From NCBI GenBank assembly GCA_037953745.1, contig JBAKBP010001405.1:1-64000 (forward strand): 64,000 nt of DNA, read 5' to 3'. Each line of letters opens with the position of its first letter. Within the stretch, counting starts at the first letter, position 1. The position numbers were made by a program, and so were the translations under genes. The stretch is from Lithodes maja (lineage: Eukaryota > Arthropoda > Malacostraca > Decapoda > Lithodidae). The notes under the pieces are model-generated. The model worked only from the letters and a program-made list of their open reading frames with translations. It did no database searches and was not told where the DNA came from. Shown in pieces: positions 1 through 10,900 of the stretch.

Positions 1-1160
1 CTAGTCGTTCCTTACTTGTCCTAGCTGTGAGGCTAGGTATTAGGGATGCACTAGTCGTTCCTTACTTGTCCTAGCTGTGAGGCTAGGTATTAGGGATGCA
101 CGAGTCGTTCCTTACTTGTCCTAGCTGTGAGGCTAGGTATTAGGGATGCACGAGTCGTTCCTTACTTGTCCTAGCTGTGAGGCTAGGTATTAGGGATGCA
201 CGAGTCGTTCCTTACTTGTCCTAGCTGTGAGGCTAGGTATTAGGGATGCACGAGTCGTTCCTTACTTGTCCTAGCTGTGAGGCTAGGTATTAGGGATGCA
301 CGAGTCGTTCCTTACTTGTCCTAGCTGTGAGGCTAGGTATTAGGGATGCACGAGTCGTTCCTTACTTGTCCTAGCTGTGAGGCTAGGTATTAGGGATGCA
401 CGAGTCGTTCCTTACTTGTCCTAGCTGTGAGGCTAGGTATTAGGGATGCACTAGTCGTTCCTTACTTGTCCTAGCTGTGAGGCTAGGTATTAGGGATGCA
501 CTAGTCGTTCCTTACTTGTCCTAGCTGTGAGGCTAGGTATTAGGGATGCACTAGTCGTTCCTTACTTGTCCTAGCTGTGAGGCTAGGTATTAGGGATGCA
601 CTAGTCGTTCCTTACTTGTCCTAGCTGTGAGGCTAGGTATTAGGGATGCACTAGTCGTTCCTTACTTGTCCTAGCTGTGAGGCTAGGTATTAGGGATGCA
701 CTAGTCGTTCCTTACTTGTCCTAGCTGTGAGGCTAGGTATTAGGGATGCACTAGTCGTTCCTTACTTGTCCTAGCTGTGAGGCTAGGTATTAGGGATGCA
801 CTAGTCGTTCCTTACTTGTCCTAGCTGTGAGGCTAGGTATTAGGGATGCACTAGTCGTTCCTTACTTGGCCTAGCTGTAAGGCTAGGTATTAGGGATGCA
901 CTAGTCGTTCCTTACTTGGCCTAGCTGTAAGGCTAGGTATTAGGGATGCACTAGTCGTTCCTTACTTGGCCTAGCTGTGAGGCTAGGTATTAGGGATGCA
1001 CTAGTCATTCCTTACTTGGCCTAGCTGTGAGGCTAGGTATTAGGGATGCACTAGTCGTTCCTTACTTGGCCTAGCTGTGAGGCTAGGTATTAGGGATGCA
1101 CTAGTCGTTCCTTACTTGTCCTAGCTGTGAGGCTAGGTATTAGGGATGCACTAGTCGTCC
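1..1160. repeat. 50-bp tandem satellite, about 23 copies
   Basis: A strictly periodic 50-bp unit (starting CTAGTCGTTCCTTACTTG) repeats from base 1 to about 1160 and continues off the left edge. Copies are almost identical and there are no spacers. Variants sit in blocks: units starting near 101-401 have CGAG instead of CTAG, and units starting 851-1051 have TTGGC instead of TTGTC, the first two of these also GTAA for GTGA. Blocked variants indicate local homogenisation by unequal exchange. The last partial unit runs directly into a Penelope-like coding remnant. Confidence 0.98.
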
Positions 1161-1394
1161 TTCAAAATTAGGATATTTGAACACCTGGGTAGGAGCTACC
1201 GATCGGGTAAGATTTTACAGATGATGGCATTTTCGGCTATTCGAAATCATTCGCGTGAAGAGGATCATCTCTTTAGTGAGGGTGATTTTGAGATAGTCTC
1301 TAGGTTGGGTAGCCAGTCTGATGCATGGATTGGTGAGAAGTTGTTAATTAGTAAGCTAAATCCTGAAATCAATCTTGCAAATAATTGTTCATAG
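1158..1394 (+). pseudogene. Penelope-like element, C-terminal GIY-YIG endonuclease remnant
   Basis: A frame open from the satellite edge ends at a TAG at 1392-1394 and encodes about 78 residues. It contains RIFEHLGRSYRSG followed by a serine/histidine stretch, then DFEIV and EKLLISKLNPEIN. In the GIY-YIG domain of Penelope-like retroelements the Arg/Glu-His pair, the S-Y-R-T-G segment, a D-F-E/K-I block and a terminal E-x-L-x-I...P-x-L/I-N are the expected order. Only the C-terminal end of the protein remains; the RT and first half of the nuclease are missing, replaced by the satellite. Assignment is from motif resemblance only. Confidence 0.55.
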
Positions 1395-2098
1395 ATATAG
1401 TTTTGGTCTAATTTGGTATAATGTTGGGGTTAAACATAAATACTTTTGCTTTAGTCATTGTGAGTGTTGTGTTTGGGGGGGGGGGGGTTAAATCTCTATA
1501 TTGGGTTGTATTTCAGTCTCATTGTGCTATGATAGATAAGATTGATTTGAACTTAGTTTATTGATAGGTTTTCATGTTTTTGGCTAAGATTATATTTTTT
1601 TATTTGGATTTTTGGTCAGGGGTTATGCAAGTTAATGCTAGTTATCGAAATATTATTACATATATTGTTTTCTTACTGATAAATCAAAGGTGTTAGATTT
1701 ATTGGGAGATCGTTTCTTGATCCATTGTATGGTATTAGCCGGTGTTGTGACTTGGTTTGAATTTAAGAAAACAAAATTGTATTCAACGGTTAAAATATTT
1801 GTTATAGTTCAATTATTGTGATGGTCTCTATTTTGCTTTTCGGTATCTTCACTGGTTTTACATGGTTTGTGTACGAAATTTAATTGTGTATCTAGTAAGA
1901 TATCAATATAGAATTGTTTGTATTTTAGTAAGTTTTACCTTATATAGATTCGATAATCATTTACCCTATGTTTTACAAATTGCGTTGTTCTATTAGTATA
2001 TTACTTCTTTTTAGGGAATGTTGTTCCTGATGATGGCTTAAGGTTAGCAGAAAATTTGAAAAATAATTATGTTGCCTGGCGCCCTGTCATTTCTTTTC

Positions 2099-2144
<46 letters not shown>

Positions 2145-2800
2145 TTATGTATCTTGATCCAAACGTGGTTAACTTAATGAAACTAGATCGAACAGAGAGG
2201 ATATTTAAGGTTGAAGGCAAAGACAGTTGAAGGCAAAACTAATTTAAATTATGTTAAAAGTATTTTATGTTGTGACCTCCTTTCCTTTCCTTAGGACTTG
2301 TGTTCCTTTATAATCTGATACACTTCAATTATGATGAATCATGAAACCATTTAAAGTCATATAGGATTCTTTAATTTAATATTCAGTATGATAACTAGTT
2401 ACGAACAGAAACAAAATTATATTTAATTAAGGACAATAAATTTTATATTGTATGAAGTCTTGAAAGATAGATATTAAGATACCTTTCCGTTATAGAATTA
2501 TTTCCATTCATTAACCCTTTAAAGATTAGGATGATTTATTATGTTCCATTGTCCTTGTTATTCATTATTCATTGTCCTAGTTACTGTCATACAATACATT
2601 TGTATGATAATATCTAGTTTCCTCATCTACTTTATTATACAGAAATATCTTAGTTCTTATAGGAAACGTGATTATTGGTCACGACTGTACCTTTGCTACA
2701 AGCCGTGGTGGAAGCTGGGTTGTACAGGATGTTATAAGCCGACATATCTCTATGCGGACTCGTTTCTACACATCACGCCACTGCCTTAGAATGCAGGGTC
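1395..2800. other. AT-rich non-coding sequence
   Basis: No supportable gene. It holds a run of about 11 G near 1477, a pure (AT)n microsatellite at 2102-2140 and otherwise AT-rich unique-looking sequence. It may include the 3' untranslated part of the Penelope-like remnant to its left. Confidence 0.7.
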
Positions 2801-2879
2801 TGCATTATTCACACTTGTAAAATGAATGCTATGCATTATTCACACTTGTAAAATGCATGTTATGCATTATTCACACTCG
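2801..2879. repeat. Short tandem repeat, about 31-bp unit, three copies
   Basis: The motif TGCATTATTCACACTTGTAA recurs at 2801, 2832 and 2863, the last copy diverging at its end. Function unknown. Confidence 0.85.
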
Positions 2880-4473
2880 AGCTAAAATGGCCGAGAATGG
2901 GGTGCGGTTTTCCACAAGCCTGGAGAACAGATCATTTTACCATAGACCCTGCTCATAGCCAGAAGTGTCTCGCATTCGCTAGAGACCACTTCACCTACTT
3001 AGTCCTCACAGTTTGAGACTTAGGTAGATCACCATTCACCATTACATCTATTGAAGAATCACCAATTGTTCCTGTATAACCCAAGATATAACTATTATTG
3101 TTGCTGCTTTGTTCCTGCTTTGTTACTGCTAACTGCTGCTGATTCAACACTTACTTACTCAATAAATACCAGGCTGACTACAGTTGTATTGATTCTGACT
3201 TCCCTGTAAAAGCCGTAGAAATTGAGTGTCAGTAGGCGGGAGCGTGTGGGACCTCCCTCCGACCCTCAGAGCAGCCAGCCGCTCACTAAGCGAGACTGTG
3301 TCTCGCGCGGGTGTCTCACAACAGTGTTGCGGAGCGATTGAGAGCTAATAATTAGCGAGTTTTCCCGAATGTCTATGGCAACGCTGCGGGTGAACCCCGC
3401 CACCTACGAAGCTCGTTCTGGTCTCATTTTGAAGCTATTTTAGACGATTTTTCGGCAGGATACAGTTCATTTAATGCAGATGCTTGATTAATCATTCAGG
3501 AGTGACTGAATATGCCCTAAATAGCGCAAATAAGCCCGCAGAGAAAGGATTAAATACTATGGGTGGTGGCAAGCGATAACCGCTACCGTTACTACAAGTA
3601 TAAGTTTACTAGTGTCTACTAACTAAGATCATCATATAAGATTACGTATCTTAAATTATTATCATCATCCTTTTCTTATTATGGTGAACCTTTAATAAAT
3701 ATGATATAATGAGGAAAGAAAGTCACACATAAAATGGAATTGTATTTATAAACAGAAATAAAGTATTATACAACACACAAAACATTAGGAGTATATGAAA
3801 GAAATTAACATTTAATATTTCAGGATCGTTTTCGTATCCTTTTCAGGTTTCACTTTAATTATATAAAATAAAGTTATAGCTCAATTTAGTTTAGCTTAGT
3901 TAAGTCACAATAGAGATTAGTAAGACTTCTTACATCAATGCTTAATTACTAATGAAACAATAGTATTACTTCAAATAAATTAAGTAACTTAGCTTTAATA
4001 CAATGTCAGCCAGATATATTAGTCGCTATATCCAATCACAAATCCTAAATCAAATGAGGTTAACTATTTACAACATACCTCTGGTTAATTCATAGTCACA
4101 AACTCACTGACTAACGAGTACAGTGGTTACTAGGTATGCACTCAACTCAAACCCTGCTATTCAAGCCTGATTAATAGTTCCGTCTCCACCATGCTGCCGT
4201 CTTTCCAACTAAGAATGTGACTGGCTAACCACTCAAATATCCGGCCTTATATAAGAGTTTATCACCACACTAGTCCAATCAGAGCTTGAATATCTAGTCA
4301 CGTAGGCCAGGCCACACATGCAGGTACGAATTTCGGAGGACAGGTTGCTTGTTTTGACAATTACATGTGAGGGGCAGGTGCGTTGTCCATTCAGGTGTTC
4401 GATAAATGGCGGAAGGAGGGGGGGGGGGGATGGGAATTGCTTTCTGCGTCACCTTCGCCCCGCTCGCCCGCTC
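2880..4473. other. Non-coding sequence, possible LTR-like stretch
   Basis: No gene is supportable. The part near 2940-3230 has an AATAAA (about 3161) followed by a TTGATTCTGACTTCCCTGTA segment that resembles the R/U5 part of an LTR, but I found no second copy, no TG...CA bounds and no duplicated target. 3560-4290 is AT-rich and featureless. Confidence 0.5.
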
Positions 4474-4601
4474 CACGGTCACGTAGGCAGGGTCATCTCT
4501 CTCTCCGGTCACATAGACAGGTGGAGAAAGAAAGAAGGAGGGAAAGGCCTCACGGTCCCTGCACAGCCATGGATCACATCTTGGTGTCTCCAGATGTAAT
4601 A
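4474..4601 (-). repeat. 128-bp segment duplicated at 21403-21530
   Basis: This segment and 21403-21530 match over about 128 bp with only a handful of substitutions and the same orientation. Here it lies directly downstream (minus strand) of the RNase H remnant and a purine-rich GCGGGGGAGG at 4602-4611 that looks like a polypurine tract, so it may be the start of the 3' LTR of element I. The other copy lies next to the protease linker of element I. It does not begin with TG, so the LTR interpretation is tentative. Confidence 0.7.
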
Positions 4602-5142
4602 CCTCCCCCGCTTGAAAAGAGGTCATGAGGAGGAAAGTATATGACAATATTTTTGGCTTGCGACAAACAATCTGCGAGCACATTCTGTACACCCGTAATA
4701 TGCTTTACATCTAGGGCGTACTCCTGCAGTAACAAGCTCCACCTGGTTAGTCGTTGATTCTTATTTTGGAACTTGTGTAAACATTTCAATAGGTGATGGT
4801 TAGTATATACAGTGATGGAACCAGGGACAGATTGAACATAAACACCAAAATATTGAAGTGACAAAATCAATGCTAACAGCTCCTCTATAACTGAATAATT
4901 ACGTTGAGCAGAATTTAACTTTTTACTGAAATAGCAAACAGGATGCAATACTTTACAGTCATCCTCTTATAGCAACACTGCTCCAACCCCGGTATTACTT
5001 GCATCAACAGCTAGGGAGAAAGGTCTGGTGAAATCAGGGGCATGGAGAACAGGATAGTTTGATAGAATATACATAGTAGCACTGAAAGCTTCATCACATT
5101 CTGAGGACCATTCTAACTTCACATCCTTACGGAGAAAATCTG
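4574..5142 (-). pseudogene. Gypsy element I RNase H domain (degraded)
   Basis: Minus-strand reading gives the thumb/RNase H part of a Ty3/gypsy pol: TDFLRKDVKLEW, then the first acidic motif in AVDASNTGVGAVLL, an in-frame TAA at 4967-4969, then the E motif in NYSVIEELLALILSL, the TNHH motif, LTRWSLLLQEY and HITGVQNVLADCLS. The usual catalytic Asp in the T-D-H-H motif is Asn here, so the domain is doubly disabled (nonsense plus active-site change). The frame runs on through a putative polypurine tract to 4574. On its upstream side the coding sequence is interrupted at the TTAA of the MITE at 5143-5474 and resumes beyond it. Confidence 0.9.
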
Positions 5143-5474
5143 TTAACCCCTCCAATCCCAGCGATAGCTATCAGCCGTCAGTAGATAAGTCACGCCCCAG
5201 TCCCAGCGACGGCTGGGAGCCGTCAGTAATGTACTTTCCTTGTAACTGTCTGTATCAGGCTGTGCCTGGGACCACGATCGCTTGAGACCTCCTCTCGATA
5301 TGGCAACACTTCTCAGCATATATCCAACCCTCTGAAGGCTGAGAGTGTCAGTCTTCCTTCATCTCTTGAGGTGAATGTTTGTTCTATCTTGCCATTTTGG
5401 CCACATTGTTTGGGACTGGGGGGGGGGGGGGGGCGAACTTTTATTAATTTATCCTACGGTACAGTAGGGGTTAA
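5143..5474. mobile_element. piggyBac-type MITE (TTAA target) in gypsy pol
   Basis: A 332-bp insert bounded by TTAA at 5143-5146 and 5471-5474, with ends reading CCCCT inward on the left and AGGGG on the right. It has no ORF and includes a G run near 5420. The gypsy reading frame on either side is continuous if the insert plus one TTAA is removed: the RT C-terminal part (Y-L-G-M-I-G-Y-Y-R-R) ends at Pro-Leu-Thr at the right edge and Thr-Asp-Phe-Leu follows at the left. TTAA duplication is the hallmark of piggyBac transposases; the short imperfect TIR fits a non-autonomous derivative. Confidence 0.8.
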
Positions 5475-6600
5475 AGGTGTTGTTAACTTTGAACAATTTA
5501 GAATGAATCTCCTATAATACCCAATCATTCCTAAGTATCTTTGGATTTGTTTCTTACTGCTACGCGTTGGGAAATTTACAATGGATTCTACTTTTGCTTA
5601 AGGAGGTACAACCTGACCCTGTCCTACTGTATGTACTTACTTATGTACCTAGCTGTGCCAATCTGGTTAATACAATCATCAATCCGTGGCAGTGGATATA
5701 TAGGTATCATTTTTGGTTACGGCATTGACTTGTCTGTAGTCCATACAAAACCTATAATTCCCGTCTGGCTTAGCCGGCACAAGTATGACTGGACTACTCC
5801 ACTGACTTAAGGCCCTAGTAATTAAATCATTTGACAACATGAAGTCTAGCTCTACTTGCAGAATACTCCTGCGCTGTGACGAGACACGTTATGTGGATAA
5901 TTTAATAGGAGCTGCATCCCCGACATCTATGTAGTGCACGGCCAATGAGGTGAGGCCTGGAGTATCACGGAACACACTAGGATACTGGGATAAAACATAG
6001 ATCAGTTGGTTAGCTTTATTAGAGGGAAGATGTCATAATTTGGTTGGTAATTCCCCCCATGCTACAGAATTATTTTGAAAGTTTGAAAGACTACATGACA
6101 AGTCAAATTCAGAACTGATACCTTCGGGCTCTGGTACAGTCTGTTGCGAGTTCGGTGGGTCAGTAGCAGAACTACTAACTTCATTGCCCGCACCAGGGTG
6201 ACCACAGGTCCTTATATCTATAACTGCCACAGAGGGAGAATCTGGAGGAGAGGAGTCAGGGGCTCTATGGTAGGGTTTTAACATATTAACATGAAAAATT
6301 TGCTTAGGTTTTCTCCGGTCTGGGGTAGCCACTAGATAATCAGTAATACTCACCCTTTTTATTACTTTATATGGGCCTCTGAACTTTGCTGATAAAGGTT
6401 GGCCAAAAAGGAGAATTACAACCAAAACCTTGTCACCAGGCTGAAACTCCCTCACACAGGCTCTTTTATCATACCATACATTCATGGTGTTTTTAGCAAC
6501 TTTCAGATTCTGGGCTGCAAACTCACACAAGGACCTTAGCCGGGTTTTGAACTCGGCCACATATTTGAGAACATTTTGGTTTCTTATCCTGGCTAACTAG
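5475..6600 (-). pseudogene. Gypsy I INT C-terminus + RT, tandem copy 1 (native junction, RT deleted)
   Basis: The minus strand enters at 6600 with the integrase tail (KTRLRSLCEFAAQ, WYDKRA, QPGDKVLVV), then a GPY/F-type module ending HVNMLKPYH, a Ser/Pro-rich linker, a TGA, and the RT N-terminal VFRDTPGLTSLAVHYIDVGD region. An internal deletion between about 5633 and 5637 removes most of the RT palm, including the YIDD active site kept in other copies. Unlike them, copy 1 continues past 5573 into the RT C-terminal Y-L-G-M-I-G-Y-Y-R-R segment up to the MITE, so this is the original, non-duplicated junction. Non-functional. Confidence 0.88.
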
Positions 6601-7132
6601 GCTATCTTGTAACAACTGTAAAGGGCCACGTATAGTTCCGAGTATATGAAACAGAGACGCCGCCTCAGGCTATCTACTCAGTCAGTGTCCTTTCTGGCTG
6701 GAGAGTTATGATGGGGGAGAAGGGGGTTGAAAGTAGGCGATGGTGGGAAGGTGATGGTTTGTGGAGTGTGGTAGAAGTTTTAGCGAGGATGGAAAAGAAG
6801 GTGTGATTGGGGCGCCGTCAAAGTTTAGGTGGGAGCAAGGGAGTATTGGAATTCGTTGATCTGTGACAAATAAACTATTAATTACGTAATATGCTTTGAC
6901 AAATAGTGATTATATAAGCATGATTTATGCTTTGGTAATATGTGACAATTATTATAAAATCGCCATACATTTGTGTTGATATTCATATTACCGTGATATA
7001 TAACTATAGCCTTGTCTCTTTATTTTCAGCTGATGGCAAATTGTCATGTCCTCATCTTTAGTAATCAACTATTAGGAAGATTGTAAAACGAAATAGGTTG
7101 GTAATTCTGAGGACTTGGCATAGATATATAGT

Positions 7133-8475
7133 AATTTACAATGGAATCTACTTTTGCTTAAGGAGGTGCAACCTGACCCTGTCCTACTGTATATCCAAGA
7201 TATTGCACGGTACTCTTTATGAAGGTGCATTTCTTTAGATTTACAACTCGATTTGCTTTAGCAAGATTAGAATAAAGCAATCTGAATTGATGTAGGCGTT
7301 CTTCCCATGTATGAGAAAAGAGCAGGATATCATCAATGTAGACTACACATCCAGGTACTCCCTCAGTTACCTGATTCATTAGGCACTGAAAGGTAGCTGG
7401 AGCGTTTTTCAAGCCATAAGGCAGAAGGCTTGATTATTAATTACAAAACACAAAATCTCCCTTGCTCGGGGAGTGAGACGTACCTGCCAATATCCTTTCA
7501 TAAGGTCAATTTTACTTATGTACCTGGCTGTGCCAATCTGATTAATACAATCATTAATCCGTGGCAGTGGATATATAGGTATCATTTTTGGATACGGCAT
7601 TGACTTGTCTGTAGTCCATACAAAACCTATAACTCCCGTCTGGCTTAGCCGGCACAAGTATGACAGGACTACTCCACTGGCTTAAGGCCCTAGTAATTAA
7701 ATCATTTGACAACATGAAGTCTAGCTCTACTTGCAGAATACTCCTGCTCTGTGGCGAGAAACTTTATGTGGATAATTTAATAGGAGCTGCATCCCCGACA
7801 TCTATGTAGTGCACGGCCAATGAGGTGAGGCCTGGAGTATCACGGAACACACTAGGATACTGGGATAAAACATAGATCAGTTGGTTAGCTTTATCAGAGG
7901 GAAGATGTCTTAATTTGGTTGGTAATTCCCCCCATGCTACAGAATTATTTTGAAAGTTTGAAAGACTACATGACAAGTCAAATTCAGAACTGATACCTTC
8001 GGGCTCTGGTACAGTCTGTTGCGAGTTCGGTGGGTCAGTAGCAGAACTACTAACTTCATTGCCCGCACCAGGGTGACCACAGGTCCTTATATCTATAACT
8101 GCCACAGAGGGAGAATCTGGAGGAGAGGAGTCAGGGGCTCTATGGTAGGGTTTTAACATATTAACATGAAAAACTTGCTTAGGCTTTCTCCGGTCTGGGG
8201 TAGCCACTAGATAATCAGTAATACTCACCCTTTTTATTACTTTATATGGGCCTCTGAACTTTGCTGATAAAGGTTGGCCAAAAAGGAGAATTACAACCAA
8301 AACCTTGTCACCAGGCTGAAACTCCCTCACACGGGCTCTTTTATCATACCATACATTCATGGTGTTTTTAGCAACTTTCAGACTCTGGGCTGCAAACTCA
8401 CACAAGGACCTTAGCCGGGTTTTGAACTCGGCCACATATTTGAGAACATTTTGGTTTCTTATCCTGGCTAACTAG
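7133..8475 (-). pseudogene. Gypsy I INT C-terminus + RT, tandem copy 2
   Basis: Same content as copy 1 but with the RT palm: KIDLMKGYWQVRL (first catalytic Asp) and VVYIDDILLFSH (YIDD). It is the only copy in which the codon after the W-G-E-L-P-T-K-L segment is AGA rather than TGA, so one frame (7764-8435) runs from integrase C-terminus through the RT N-terminus without a break, which is the clearest direct evidence of INT-RT fusion order. A 13-bp deletion at about 7425, just upstream of the P-Y-G-L-K-N-A motif, breaks the palm frame. The unit ends at the array junction near 7133. Confidence 0.9.
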
Positions 8476-9007
8476 GCTATCTTGTAACAACTGTAAAGGG
8501 CCACGTATAGTTCCGAGTATATGAAACAGAGACGCCGCCTCAGGCTATCTACTCAGTCAGTGTCCTTTCTGGCTGGAGAGTTATGATGGGGGAGAAGGGG
8601 GTTGAAAGTAGGCGATGGTGGGAAGGTGATGGTTTGTGGAGTGTGGTAGAAGTTTTAGCGAGGATGGAAAAGAAGGTGTGATTGGGGCGCCGTCAAAGTT
8701 TAGGTGGGAGCAAGGGAGTATTGGAATTCGTTGATCTGTGGCAAATAAACTATTAATTACGTAATATGCTTTGACAAATAGTGATTATATAAGCATGATT
8801 TATGCTTTGGTAATATGTGACAATTATTATAAAATCGCCATACATTTGTGTTGATATTCATATTACCGTGATATATAACTATAGCCTTGTCTCTTTATTT
8901 TCAGCTGATGGCAAATTGTCATGTCCTCATCTTTAGTAATCAACTATTAGGAAGATTGTAAAACGAAATAGGTTGGTAATTCTGAGGACTTGGCATAGAT
9001 ATATAGT

Positions 9008-10363
9008 AATTTACAATGGAATCTACTTTTGCTTAAGGAGGTGCAACCTGACCCTGTCCTACTGTATATCCAAGATATTGCACGGTACTCTTTATGAAGG
9101 TGCATTTCTTTAGATTTACAACTCGATTTGCTTTAGCAAGATTAGAATAAAGCAATCTGAATTGATGTAGGCGTTCTTCCCATGTATGAGAAAAGAGCAG
9201 GATATCATCAATGTAGACTACACATCCAGGTACTCCCTCAGTTACCTGATTCATTAGGCACTGAAAGGTAGCTGGAGCGTTTTTCAAGCCATAAGGCATT
9301 ACTTCACAGCAGAAGGCTTGATTATTAATTACAAAACACAAGATCTCCCTTGCTCGGGGAGTGAGACGTACCTGCCAATATCCTTTCATAAGGTCAATTT
9401 TACTCATGTACCTGGCTGTGCCAATCTGGTTAATACAATCATTAATCCGTGGCAGTGGATATATAGGTATCATTTTTGGATACGGCATTGACTTGTCTGT
9501 AGTCCATACAAAACCTATAACTCCCGTCTGGCTTAGCCGGCACAAGTATGACAGGACTACTCCACTGGCTTAAGGCCCTAGTAATTAAATCATTTGACAA
9601 CATGAAGTCTAGCTCTACTTGCAGAATACTCCTGCTCTGTGGCGAGACACTTTATGTGGATAATTTAATAGGAGCTGCATCCCCGACATCTATGTAGTGC
9701 ACGGCCAATGAGGTGAGGCCTGGAGTATCACGGAACACACTAGGATACTGGGATAAAACATAGATCAGTTGGTTAGTTTTATCAGAGGGAAGATGTCATA
9801 ATTTGGTTGGTAATTCCCCCCATGCTACAGAATTATTTTGAAAGTTTGAAAGACTACATGACACGTCAAATTCAGAACTGATACCTTCGGGCTCTGGTAC
9901 AGTCTGTTGCGAGTTCGGTGGGTCAGTAGCAGAACTACTAACTTCATTGCCCGCACCAGGGTGACCACAGGTCCTTATATCTATAACTGCCACAGAGGGA
10001 GAATCTGGAGGAGAGGAGTCAGGGGCTCTATGGTAGGGTTTTAACATATTAACATGAAAAACTTGCTTAGGCTTTCTCCGGTCTGGGGTAGCCACTAGAT
10101 AATCAGTAATACTCACCCTTTTTATTACTTTATATGGGCCTCTGAACTTTGCTGATAAAGGTTGGCCAAAAAGGAGAATTACAACCAAAACCTTGTCACC
10201 AGGCTGAAACTCCCTCACACGGGCTCTTTTATCATACCATACATTCATGGTGTTTTTAGCAACTTTCAGATTCTGGGCTGCAAAGTCACACAAGGACCTT
10301 AGCCGGGTTTTGAACTCGGCCACATATTTGAGAACATTTTGGTTTCTTATCCTGGCTAACTAG
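9008..10363 (-). pseudogene. Gypsy I INT C-terminus + RT, tandem copy 3
   Basis: Integrase C-terminal GPY/F part at 9796-10323 ends at a TGA, and a 170-residue RT fragment lies at 9033-9545 with KIDLMKGYWQ, MPYGLKNAPATFQ and VVYIDDILLF intact. Between them the RT N-terminal part carries a nonsense codon and a frameshift near the N-D-T-Y-P-L-P-R-I motif (about 9470). Nearly identical to copy 4. The RT fingers/palm are readable but no continuous polyprotein exists. Confidence 0.9.
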
Positions 10364-10900
10364 GCTATCTTGTAACAACTGTAAAGGGCCACGTATAGTT
10401 CCGAGTATATAAAACAGAGACGCCGCCTCAGGCTATCTACTCAGTCAGTGTCCTTTCTGGCTGGAGAGTTATGATGGGGGAGAAGGGGGTTGAAAGTAGG
10501 CGATGGTGGGAAGGTGATGGTTTGTGGAGTGTGGTAGAAGTTTTAGCGAGGATGGAAAAGAAGGTGTGATTGGGGCGCCGTCAAAGTTTAGGTGGGAGCA
10601 AGGGAGTATTGGAATTCGTTGATCTGTGGCAAATAAACTATTAATTACGTAATATGCTTTGACAAATAGTGATTATATAAGCATGATTTATGCTTTGGTA
10701 ATATGTGACAATTATTATAAAATCGCCATACATTTGTGTTGATATTCATATTACCGTGATATATAACTATAGCCTTGTCTCTTTATTTTCAGCTGATGGC
10801 AAATTGTCATGTCCTCATCTTTAGTAATCAACTATTAGGAAGATTGTAAAACGAAATAGGTTGGTAATTCTGAGGACTTGGCATAGATATACTGTATAGT

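Noticed and set aside
1..1160. Possible CRISPR-like array
   Set aside because: The 50-bp units are contiguous with no unique spacers; it is a satellite in eukaryotic DNA.
2660..3230. Possible solo LTR with AATAAA and U5-like end
   Set aside because: No partner copy, no defined TG...CA ends, no target duplication visible.
4294..4692. 132-codon minus-strand ORF overlapping RNase H end
   Set aside because: It overlaps the RNase H coding frame in another frame and continues into the shared 128-bp repeat; no domain.
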